Source of the DNA: Tilletia caries
Lineage: Eukaryota; Basidiomycota; Exobasidiomycetes; Tilletiales; Tilletiaceae
Assembly: GCA_032718865.1 (NCBI GenBank)
Contig: JALUTQ010000030.1
Span: 62,001 to 126,000 of the forward strand
Reading direction: 5' to 3'
DNA: 64,000 nt
Shown here: one piece after another, positions 44,292 through 54,955 of the stretch
How the letters are laid out: each line of letters begins with the position of its first letter
Numbering within the stretch: the first letter of the stretch is position 1
Notes under the pieces: model-generated
Told to the model about the DNA's origin: nothing
What the model saw: only the letters and a program-made list of their open reading frames with translations
The model's database searches: none
Translations under genes and position numbers: made by a program

Positions 44292-47200
44292 TCAAGCCTG
44301 TCGACTGTATAAATCGAACGAAGCAGTGCCGGCAGGGGATCCGGCAGGATCCGCCTTGCGTCGCGGCGAGCTGGAGGATCGCGAGGAAGTCGTAGCAGGA
44401 AGAGGCAAAGAGCCGGGCATAGCACCACTACGCGAGACTTTGCTGCTCGACGTCGGCGTCGACTTCGTGCTGTTGCTGTTACTAGGCGTCGGTGCCGGCG
44501 GAGGCAGGCCATCGCCATTAGTGAGCGATCCGCCTCCGGACGACGCTGCCAGCGCCAAGGACCTACGGCCCGGCTTGAGAGCTGGTACAGCACCCACACC
44601 CACCGGCGCAATAGGCCGTGAAGCCGGCCTTCCGACTCCACCATCCTCCTCCAGTAGTCCGACCATGTATCCCTGCCCACGACGCAGCCCCGCAGACACG
44701 ACCGCCTGAGGCGGCGCACATCCCTCCGCCGCGAACCCGTCCCATCCTTCGAACTCATCGTCGAGTCCCTGGTTCGCCTTACGGGCGTCCTTCCACGTCT
44801 GCTCGTCGTCACTGTCAATCTCCGTCGCAGGTAGGTCCTCAACGGAAAGGCCGGCTGCCTCCTTCGCAGCACGTACTTCCAAGAACGTACTCGCCCCTTC
44901 CTGCCCCTGTCCGCCTCCCATCCCCTGTCCCTCCGCAATGTCGTCCTCAAACTCAAAGGCTTCGAAACCCGCGACGTCATTCGCGCCCGACGACGCCGAG
45001 GACAACCGCTTCCGTCGAGCCGAAACAGCTTCTTCGACACTCCGACCAATCTCTCGTCCTGCACGACCGAGTCCATGCCCAAGTCCGCCTGCCACATTGC
45101 GGATAGGCACACCTCCCGCCGCAATGACGCGTTCGTGCCATGCGGGATGGCGGGCTCGCTGGCCCTGCGGAAACATGGGAAGTTTCCACGTCGCCTGCGA
45201 GCCATAGCCATCTGCGGAAAAGCCCCCGTTTGCACCACCAAGCCGAGACCCGAGCGAGCTGCTATCAAAAGCCTGCGCTTCGATAGCCGACATCAGGCCC
45301 TTATCGAACCCAACATCGCCCTCGCCCGCCGGTGCATCAACTTTAACCTCTTCGCGCACCTCGATCTTCGACGTCTTTTTCTTGTAGAGGGTATGAAGCG
45401 AACCAGACCGAGCGTGTTTGGTCGGCTTGAATTCGCAGAACTCGAATTGGTGCGAGAGCCAAATCGTCGGGGGCAGGACTCGCGGGGCCCGGCTGTACGT
45501 CTCCACCTCGATTTGAGTGACCCAGCTGGGCAGGCGGAACGGCGGCAGAGAGGGCCGCGCGGGAGTCGCCTCGCGTTCCTGCTGCTTACGCTCGGGATGG
45601 ATCGCAGGTGTGGCAAACTTCTGCGTCACTTCCGTCGTCTTGGAGGGCGGAAGCTCAAGGACAGGAATCGCAGCATCAACGCTACTCCCCGCCGCCTTTG
45701 TGCTGCCTTTACGCTTCTTCTTGCCGACCTGTTGGGCCGGAGAGCCAGTCGTCATCGTCGTCTTCTTGCCTTCGCCCAGCTTCGGGCTTGCACTCCCCGT
45801 CATATCTGTCGACGAGCTCTGCGATGCCGCCGCCGAGCTGCTTTCGGCGGCCTGGAGTCGAATTTGCGCTTGAGAAATGGGTCGACTCTTCAGGATTGGA
45901 GCAGTATCTGTCGTCTTCACCCGCGCACCACCTTCTTCGTCTGAGCCGGACGGAGAAGAGACTTCCGACGCAGCGACTTGCAAGGCAGGCCTAGACAACG
46001 GGCTCGATCCGTGGCGCAGGTGTCGGTCCCGAAAGAGCGCCCGCTTCTCCAACGCTTCCGCATCATCTCCAAGTCCAATCTCTTCTTCGTCCTCGTCCTG
46101 CTCGCCGAGCTCGAGCCCGTTGAGATCAAGGGCGTCCCCATTCACTTCAGGCATGCCGTCCTCCAGAACGACACGAGCCAGTCCACACCACGCGGCAAAA
46201 GCCACACTGTCCCCCATCAGCCCATGGGCATGCCCACCATTACTCCCTCCACCAGAGACAGTCGAAAAGATACGCCCAGCCGGACGACTCTGATGTCCCA
46301 ACCCGCCCCCACCTGCAGATGGATCACCTCCTCGAACCCCAGCCGCAGCAGAGCCCCACGTACTACCCGTGCGCGAGATCATCCGACTCAGACCCGAGCT
46401 CGCAGCAGCAGCCGCACCAGTAGCAGCCGCCGCCACGGGCGCCGACACAGATCGCGGCAGACCTGCCATCAGCGAGCCGTGTCCACTTGCAGAGCGATCG
46501 GATGATACGCCGCCATTCGCAATTCCCGCGCTCGGATCGTCCACATCGGCAGAGGGTGAGGCGACGCATGCGAAGGAATGTAGGAGAACCATGTCCCGGC
46601 TGGGGTGGTACACGAGCAGCTGCAACTTGCGCGCCACGAGATCGGAGGGGATCAAGCTCGGTGGTTCCGCCGTCATCTTCGGATTGAGCAGCATCAAAGA
46701 CGCAGCAGCGATCGTCGGTACAGGGGCCTGTCGTCCCGGAGCACCACGGATGGCAGTGGGTGTCATCGTGCCAGCAATATCCGTGGTTGGAGACAACGCG
46801 ATTGGCTGCTGGGTAGGAACGTCCACCGGCCGAAGTCGTGCGATCGCCTTGACCTCGACGCTGAGCGTACCCAGACCGATGACCTTGTTACCCACGCTTG
46901 CCGAAGTACCAGGACGCTGCAGATGCTTGCCAAGATCGGGAGCGCCTCCGTGCGGGTTGACAGGGTAGGCATGCACCGTGCCTTTCTGGCTCTGCACAAA
47001 GACAAACTGAGCATCCGCCGACCAAGTGGCGCCGACAACCTGAGCCGACGTCAAGCCGCGTGACAACTGCAGGACCGACAAAATCCATTGACAATCAGCG
47101 TGAGCAAAGGTGCCTGACCAACTTTCGAAACACGACCTTCAGGAGAAAACTGAAAGAAACTCACCTTGTATCGATGCCACACCGACGGCGGCAGACTCTC

Positions 47201-50200
47201 CTCTTCAAGACCAGTCAGAGCCGAACCATGCGAGGCAGAGGGCGCCCGTGCCCTCCGAGCCCTACCATCCGCAGCCAGCGGCGCAGCACCAGCAGCAGCC
47301 ACCGCCGCCCCGCCAGCGTTCTTACCCGCAACAATAGGCGCCGGACACGGCATCATCTCCCACACATGAAACACCTGCCCCAGCGCATCCGCCGTAAGGA
47401 GGCTCGAGCCGTCCGGGCTAAGAGAAAGCAAAGCGACAGGATTCGGCGCAAGGGAGGGAGCCATCGTATGCGGAGCAAAGCCACCCACGGGCGAGGCAGG
47501 GCCGAACGGCAAACCCGCTCCAACTCCCGCCATGGACGACGAGAAGCTGCTCGCATACTCCGGACCGCCCATAGGCGGCGGCGGCGACCGCGGCGAGCTA
47601 GACGAAAGCAGCGCCGCAGCAGCAGCCGCATTCGTACCCGCCGACCAGCCCAGCCCAACCTGGCTAAGCAGACCCAAGCTCGAGTTCGGCGGGCGGAAAA
47701 GTGCCAACGTCCTCGGACGCGCCAACGACTCGACCACCGGGGGATCCTCCGCGTTCGAAGAAGAAGGAGGCACGGCGGAGCCCAAGTCAACGACGCGGAC
47801 CCAGACGGGACCTGAGACGAGGTTCGCCCGCGCCAGTGCGTTGTGCGCTTGTAGGTGGGTGAACGACGAGGGCTGGCCCATACTCGTGCTGAACGCATGG
47901 GCGGGCCCGCCCTGTGCGTACCCCTGCGCCGCGCTAGCGAGCGAGTGGCCGGAGAAACGCTTACTACCCACGCTCGAGCCCGCAAAGGACGCCGCGTCAT
48001 GATGCTGCTGCTGCTGCTGCTGCTGCTGATGCGCATGAGCTGATGGGGAGGACGAACCGGCAACAGCAGCAATAGCGCCAAAGGGCATCCCAGCGCCGCT
48101 CCCAGGCAAACCCGAATGCGGACCCGGGCCAGCAACAGCGTTCCCACTCTGAGACGCAGGAAGGATCTCCTCATGCGACGACGGCTGAAGAACCGGCGAA
48201 TCCGTCGGACTCAGCACCGTCTCCTCCACCGACCCACTCCCATTCCCATTCGGACCCACACCCACCGAGCTCAAGTTCCCACCAGCCAGCCTAGCAGCAC
48301 CCGCCCGCTGCGAGATACTGTTCCGATGCTGCTGCTGCTGCACACTACCCGAGAACCTGCGCTGCTGCGCAGGCGTAGGCACATACGTCGCCGGCGCCCG
48401 ATCGACCGAGTTCGTCGTATTCGTATTCGTACTCGTGAACCCCGTAGTCGTACTCGTGAACCCAGGCAGACCGAGTCGACCCCCACCAAGGACGCCGCCC
48501 TGGCTGCTCGGGGCCGACCGGCTCAGCTGGCTTGGCACGTACGGCGGGGAGGACGAACTTGAGAGGGCCGGGTGGGCGCGGTAGGCTGCTGTTGATGATG
48601 ATGATGCCGCTCCCAAATAACCGCTGAGACCCCTGACGCCACTCAGCACGCCACTGCCTACCCGCTTCGCAGCATCCACGCCCGCGCCCGCACCAATCGA
48701 AATAGCCGACGCAGCCGCAGAAGCATGCTGTTCCCATCCCGGCTGTTGCTGTTGCTGTTGCATCAACTGCTGCTGCTGCTGCTGCTGTTGTGCATACTGC
48801 CCCATCCCACCCTCGAAACCCGTCGGCGAGCTCCCAATAGACGACGGCGAGAAGCGCGCCGCCGCCGCCGCCGTCAAGGCCGACATAGACGACAGCCCAG
48901 CCGCAGCAGCCCGATGGCCTAAACTGCGCATAGCAGCAGCAGCCCCTCCGCCCGCACCGCCACCAAGACCAGGCGACCCACCTCCAAGCCCTCCCCCGTC
49001 CCCATTCAGATGATCGGAGTCCCCACCGAGACCGGCTCCTTCTCCGGGCGTACCAGCAGCGCCATTCTGCGATCCGAACGCCCCGGCGGCTGCGATGAAG
49101 TTCCCACCTGCTGCGCGGTCGCGGGTGTTAATGCTGGGCATACAAGCCGCATACACAAGTACCCGACCGCACAGATCCATCGTCGGCCGCACACCCGGCG
49201 GGAGATCCCTCAACGGCGCGCAGGCATGGTAGATCAGCGGCGACGTGCTCGAAGTCGAGGTCGAGGTCGAGATACGAAGCGCATGAATCTCCGAGATGAG
49301 CGCTGCGAGCGGGTTATCGAGTTTGAGTGTGGTCAGAGCGACGGCGAGGAAGGAGGTCCCCGAGGCTCGGAGCTGGGCAGAGACTACGACTTCGTTCGGT
49401 CCGAGCTCGCGGACTTGATATGCGCCTACCGCTTTAGGAACACGTTGCTTCTTCGTCGTCGAGTCGGATGCGATTGGGGATGAATCGGGGAGGGAGAGCG
49501 CGATGAGGTTGAGAGCGCGCGTTCCGCTTGCTGTGCCTGTGGCTGTGGCTGTACCTGTACCTGTGCTACTGCTGTTCAATTCGGCTAGTACGAGGAGTAC
49601 GTCCGCAGAGAGGAAGACGGCGCCGTGTACAGCCGATGCATGTTCCCTCACCGACGAGCGACGGCGGTTCCGAGGTCGTTGGTGCTTGTCCTCCGAACTC
49701 GCAGTCGTAGTCGAAGCTGGCTGCGCGGGCGAAGGGGTGGGAGTGGGGACGGGCACGCGCGGGAGGAAACAGAGCTCGTCTAGCGCTGCGGACTGGTGCG
49801 TGGCAGCTGGGGTCGAGGATCCGAAGACGTACACTTGCAGCGCACCGGAGCTATATCCGACGATGAGAGCTGGTGCGCGTGCCGTATATTCTGCCGAGCG
49901 CGGCTCATCATCGTCGTCATCGTAACCCTCTGCGCCGGCATTGTTCTGTTCTGAAGTATTTCCTGCGGGTCGAACGGTCCAGCTCGTCCAGCTGATGGCA
50001 GCCGGGAGAGCTTGAGGAGGCTGAGTCGTCGCTGCGAGTGCGTTGATATTGCCGGAGCTGAGACTGTGCTGAGCTCCTCGAGTGCGAGCATGGTTGGCTA
50101 GCGTGCTGGAGACAAAGCCACTGTCGAAGCTGTCCTGGACAGCATCGTGATGGATTGGGCCCGAGCCCGGGCCCTGGCCTGCGCCTACTCCATCTGCGCC

Positions 50201-50474
50201 TGGCGCTGCGGCTGCGCCGATGGCGGTGGTGCCAGCCTGTGTGAGCTGATTGAGCGAGTTGAAAGCGGTGGAGAGGGTCGAGCTGAGCGCGTGGAGGACG
50301 GGAGAGGGCGAGTGTGGGTTCTGGGAGCGGTGGAGGGACAGGAAGGTGGGCGGGATGTGTCTCGGCGAGGACGGGTTAGGGATCAAGGTGGATGAGTTGG
50401 AGTGAAGATGATGAAGCTGGACCTGGTTGTTGGGATGACTGGGATGCGCCGGTTGCTGATGATGGGTGTGAGAC

Positions 50475-50514
<40 letters not shown>

Positions 50515-50776
50515 GCTGGTGCTGTTGTTGGGCCCGTTGGTGCTGAGACTGGAACTGATGATGCTGCTGCTGCTGCTGATGCTGATAGTAGTTGTAGTAC
50601 TGCCGCGTAGGCGAGAACTGGTGCTGAGACGCTGGCTCGTCGAGGGGAATGTCGACGGTGTCTGCTGCTGCTGGCGCTGGTGCTGGTGTCGAGGCTGATC
50701 CTGGCCGAAGAGAAAGGTGTGAGGAGGATAAGGACGCAGTCGTTGGTGGGCGAGTTGGCGAGTTGGAGAAGCTCAT
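44292..50776 (-). CDS. BCAS3: Very large BCAS3-type WD40 protein
   Basis: Coding join complement(44292..47066, 47165..50776), 2128 aa. The start at 50776 (MSFSNSPTRPPTTASLSSSH) is the first ATG; upstream in-frame sequence starts with GTG. BCAS3-family landmarks: ALIVGYSSGALQVYVFGSS (first WD blade), LALSPDGSSLLTADALGQVF-type blade with HVWEM, then SVWHRYK spliced to LSRGLTSAQVVGATWSADAQ, FVFVQSQKGTVHAYPVNPHG, and WLSHQFEFCEF. In animals BCAS3 works with PHAF1 at autophagosomes; fungal relatives are poorly studied. Most of the length is low complexity: poly-Gln near residues 75-130, Ser/Ala/Gly/Thr-rich linkers. The reading frame is clean throughout despite this size. A 7-bp repeat array lies just upstream of the start. 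Confidence 0.8.
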
Positions 50777-50883
50777 ATATCCTCTTGCTGGCTGGCTGGC
50801 AGAAGCGCTGGGCTGTTCGATCTCGAGCAGAGAGGCAGACGAGCGTCGCAGGCAGCTGTCACAGACACACACTTGGAGTCAGT

Positions 50884-51032
50884 CTGTACGCTGTACGCTG
50901 TACGCTGTACGCTGTACGCTGTACGCTGTACGCTGTACGCTGTACGCTGTACGCTGTACGCTGTACGCTGTACGCTGTACGCTGTACGCTGTACGCTGTA
51001 CGCTGTACGCTGTACGCTGTACGCTGTACGCT
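50884..51032. repeat. Heptanucleotide tandem array (CTGTACG)n, about 21 copies
   Basis: Nearly perfect 7-bp repeats run without interruption for about 149 bp, starting some 108 bp upstream of the BCAS3-type start codon. Since 7 is not a multiple of 3 and no register contains a stop, all frames stay open (YAVRCTL on plus, YSVQRTA on minus). These ORFs are artefacts. The array is probably in the 5' leader or promoter and likely length-variable. Confidence 0.9.
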
Positions 51033-51534
51033 GCCGACTGAGCGCAGACAGGGGTCCCCACGAACTCACCTTGCTCTCGATCACCGACGTTGGGACCGCA
51101 GCACGACGAGCTGAGCTGGGCTGGGCTGAACTGAAAGAACGAGGAGGGACAGGAGCGCGAGTTGTAAGGGATACAGATAAATGGGAATGGGAATGGGAAT
51201 GGGAGAGACAAGGCGCAGGTCGTGAGCGAGGCGCGATGTATTTCTGATTCTTTGATGGAGCGATGCCGGCGAAGAAGCGGGCTAAGCTTCCTGTCCTTAT
51301 CCTGCGTATGGGTCTCGGTGTCGTTGCGGTTGCGGTTGCTGTCGTGAGTTGTCGCTGCTGTTGTCGCTGCTGTCGCTCGCAAGATTGATGCCTCCGTCGA
51401 CGTCGATCTCCAGCTCATCGCTCATCGCTCATCGCTCATCCCTCAGTCTGGCGCTCCTCGGCCCTCGCACTGACTCGATATCACAGCCCCGATCTCACGC
51501 CTGACGCCACGCCTCGCCTCATCAAACGCGGGGG

Positions 51535-51544
51535 GGTGGGGGAC
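51535..51544. repeat. Target-site duplication, left copy
   Basis: GGTGGGGGAC directly precedes the left TAGTCTGG terminus and is repeated exactly at 58570-58579. If the termini are taken as CTAG...CTAG, the duplication is 8 bp (GTGGGGGA). Confidence 0.75.
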
Positions 51545-51630
51545 TAGTCTGGTAACACCAGACCTTGTAACTCTCAAATGAGCTAAAGCACTATACCGCG
51601 TACGCGGTCTGGGCGCACTCGACCCGATTC
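51545..51630 (+). repeat. Left TIR of the DUF6589/RecQ element
   Basis: Outer 20 bp form a hairpin (GTCTGGT / ACACCAGAC); the inner block GCGGTCTGGGCGCACTCGACCC lies near 51604-51625. The middle 40 bp have diverged from the right TIR. Confidence 0.75.
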
Positions 51631-51713
51631 TGAGTGGAAGTGGTCGAGCAAAACCTGTCCAAACCCTCCATTCTCTACTCTTCCCTTCCAACCATTGAGT
51701 TCTCCACACAGAC

Positions 51714-54700
51714 ATGACGACGCAAGAAGATCATCCCCCGTGAGTATGGCGCACATCCTTTACAGCCAAGTTTGTCTTGCCCGTCTGCCGCCAGCAGTAT
51801 TGGTCACACGGAGGAGGGTTGCAAGTGCAGTTTGGTCCATGATCCAATCGACTAACATCACCTTTACATTTGGTCAACAGAAGGGCCCGCATGTCGCGCC
51901 TTCAGAGGGTTCTGGCCGTCCATGATACCATGGCAGATGTGGGACTCTCGCTTTCCGACTTTCTGGACGAGTTTTTCACAAGTTCGGACGTCAGTCTCCA
52001 GCGCCAGCGCTCCAACTGGCTTCTCTACATACCCGGCCGGCAATACGGTCCTCTACGATGCGCTCGTCTATTGAGCAGAGCGGTATTCAGCACTGAGGAC
52101 GAGGCGGCGATCACATACGGCAAGGGTTTGGCCGATATATTGCTCGAAAGGATCACTGTTGAAAAAGATCAGGCGTCCCACGAGCCAGGATTCCGAGCTT
52201 CCGACTTCTTAGGAGATGCCAGTGCTCCAGAAACAGATCAACTCCTTTATCTGCGCACCCTAATGGAACAACATCTACCTGTCACAGTCCGCATCATGGA
52301 ATGTCTTTGCGGCGTTGGCGATGCATCCGCGTATGGTCCACAGCGGAGCGAAATCAGTACGGAGGAGGGTGCTACATGGTCACTGAAATCAGATAATGTG
52401 AGTGACTGAGTGGTGTATGCAGCTATGTCACATAGCTCATAAACCTTTGTTCTTCAACGTACAGGCCGTCGTTGTTTGCCTTTCGATCGCGTTGAACCTG
52501 AGGAGCGAGCGTATGAATCGATTCCAGACTGTGTTCGGTCTCATCCTCAGGCTCAAGCATGCGCCGAAAAGCATACAAACAATGCTCAATCGCCTTGGAG
52601 TCGCTACCAGTCGGGACACCAGCTCGCGTCATTTGGTGCACTTCAATAAACTGGCACTTGCGAAAGCTCAGTCCCTGATGAAGGATGTCGACGCCGTTCA
52701 CGTTCTTCTCTACGACAATGTAGACATATACGTGCAAGAGCGATCAAACCAAGTCACTTCGAACACTCGAATGGTCAATTTAACAAGTCGCACGTATGTC
52801 CAGCTTCCAAAGTCTTTTTCTTCTGCGGCACTTTCCACTACCATCCTTTCCGCCCTTGACGCCCCGCGCAGTTTGGACGAGGACGAATTCATGGGCAGAA
52901 GTGCCTTTCTTCGAAGCGCTGGGCAGTACTTCCTGGCACGAGAGCTTTTGGATGTCAAGAAGGCATCTATCGACGTTCAAAACAAGCATACACAGCGTAC
53001 AATTCAACTTCTGCGGGAATATAAGGAAGCCTGTCAAAACGCGCATCGTCTGGACGAAATCGAAGCAGCTCAGTGGCAGCTTGCTCCTCTTCCTTTGATC
53101 GAGGCAAACGAAGGGAGCATAGACGGTAATCTGGCCGTGCTCGAGGACAGCTCGATCACTTTGCGCATATACGACGAGGTAGAAGTCCCGACCAACGTAC
53201 CCTCTTCCCAGGCCGATCAATCTGCGCCTGAAGCAACAAAGTGGGAGCTGCTCCGGACCAGCGTATTGCCAGAGGGAAACGTCTTGCTCGTTGTCGGAGA
53301 CCTGAAAACTCACAGGAATGTTGAAGCAGGGTTGAAGGCACGTCGGCAGCATGTCAAAGCGGAAGACAAATACAACTTTGTCCGTTCTTCCTCAGCTCCC
53401 TGGCATTTGCACTTGAATTGGGTTTGGGCGATCTTCAAGATCCACTTCGCAACAAATAAAGTAGGATATGCCGCCAGCCTCGAGCGTCTTCGTGATGCGC
53501 TACGCCGCGGAAAATCTGCGTTGCGAGAGGAAGAGCTACTTTACAATGAAGCCTGGAATTTGATCAAGCACACATTCAGCGGGTGGATTCGTTACCTTTT
53601 CCGGTGAGTCGCCTGGATCATCGCCAAGGACCAGGCCTCTGAAATCCTGAAGTGTGAGGACTTACTCTTTGCCATTGTTGTCTTGGGATTGCGGTTTGCC
53701 GGTAGGACACAACTGGCCAAACAAAAAAAGGATCTGGCGAAATGGACCCCCACGAGCGTTGAAGCGATCCGCGAACTGGTTGACGGTGTGTGGGAGACGG
53801 TGTTCAGCGATTCCTCGGTACAAGCTCTCGAAGCCTGTCAGGATGAGGTCGGCCTGAACGCACGTCGATTTCTTCGGGATACCCTCTTGGCGCTGGAGTG
53901 GGACGACGCCTGTCGCAAAGGGGACGTTGGAAGAATGTTAGCCGCGCAGAAGTTTCTGGCCATCGCGTTCGCCGGCGTCGGGAAGCATCAGTACTCACAG
54001 GCATGCCTTGACGACATTTGGGCCCATAAGGTGCTTCCTGCTGATACATGGCGGACGCTGGCTGCGGCTCGGCTCATCAACCGCTTCGGAGCACGTGAAA
54101 GCTTCATCGGGGCAGATCTTTATCAAGAACATCTGAACAAGGAACTACAGGTCAGTGGCAAAGCTACACGCTGTGTATACACTCTGCTTCTCAGTATCTG
54201 GGCTGACTCACGGATCCCAATCTCTCAGCGCACCGATACTACGCACGGAGCAGCAACAGTTGTTGCGCGGTTGCGAGACTCGTTCTCCGCAGTATGCGAG
54301 ATCTCCAGGTCGCTACACGGCGCACATGCGTACCTGTTCGACGAGAACGGCCGAAATCTGGAGAGAGAGAGCAAATTTGTCAAAGACATCGAGCGGATTT
54401 CGAATTTGGCACAACAAGATCGACTGTTTGACGCACGGCAGGGTAGACTTTCAGATGCGACACTGGCTCAGCGAGCAGCCCAACGGCCAAAGGAAAACGC
54501 TGCCGGAGTGCCGAGTGGAATAGATCTGCTCGCAGACTTGGTTTCGGCGAAGTGCGGCGACGATGCTCTCGAACGGGGTTTGTTGTATTTGCGGGCGAGG
54601 GGCTTACGTCGGTGGACCAAGGTGCGGAAAGCGTGGGACAGGCTCGATGGCTTGCCGAGCTCGGACGACGACAACGATCATCAGAACGAGACATCGTTCG

Positions 54701-54774
54701 ACCCCAGCAAAGACGTCGAGATGGACTCACTAGACGATATGAAAGATGATCCGGATGTTTTTCAGCGACGGTGA
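51714..54774 (+). CDS. DUF6589-like protein, candidate transposase of the element
   Basis: Exons 51714..51739, 51881..52397, 52465..53603, 53706..54150 and 54229..54774 (890 aa); the last intron is 78 bp and in frame. Features typical of DUF6589, a family of unknown function common in basidiomycetes: FGLILRLKHAPKSIQTMLNR, LLYDNVDIYVQERSN (Asp265), APLPLIEANEGSIDGNL near 387-403, NVLLVVGDLKTHRN (Asp460), APWHLHLNWVWAIFKIHF, then GVGKHQYSQACLDDI, LINRFGARESFIGADLYQEH and LN. The acidic residues in YDN and VGD within an alternating strand/helix context would fit an RNase H-like nuclease; this is inference. The acidic tail ends at TGA 54774. An overlapping frame continues FSDGDIQSSERD...EEEEELEWALAEEE to 54885, so a one-base frameshift near the C-terminus is possible. 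Confidence 0.75.
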
Positions 54775-54955
54775 CATACAATCGTCGGAGCGAGATCACA
54801 GGCATCAAGCGTGGCTGCGAAGGGAGGAAGAGGAGGAGCTGGAGTGGGCCCTGGCTGAAGAGGAACTAATGGCAGATGAGGAATGAGGATAAATTATTGG
54901 CGCGTACACAAGAAGAAGAATGATCAATGTACTACTCACCAGTCACCACTGAGTT

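Noticed and set aside
50884..51032. Telomere-like or CRISPR-like array
   Set aside because: Units are 7 bp without spacers and do not resemble TTAGGG; it is a simple tandem repeat.
50773..51418. Overlapping ORFs with YAVRCTL/YSVQRTA repeats, resembling a repeat protein
   Set aside because: They are translations of the 7-bp array, open in every frame on both strands; no independent coding evidence.
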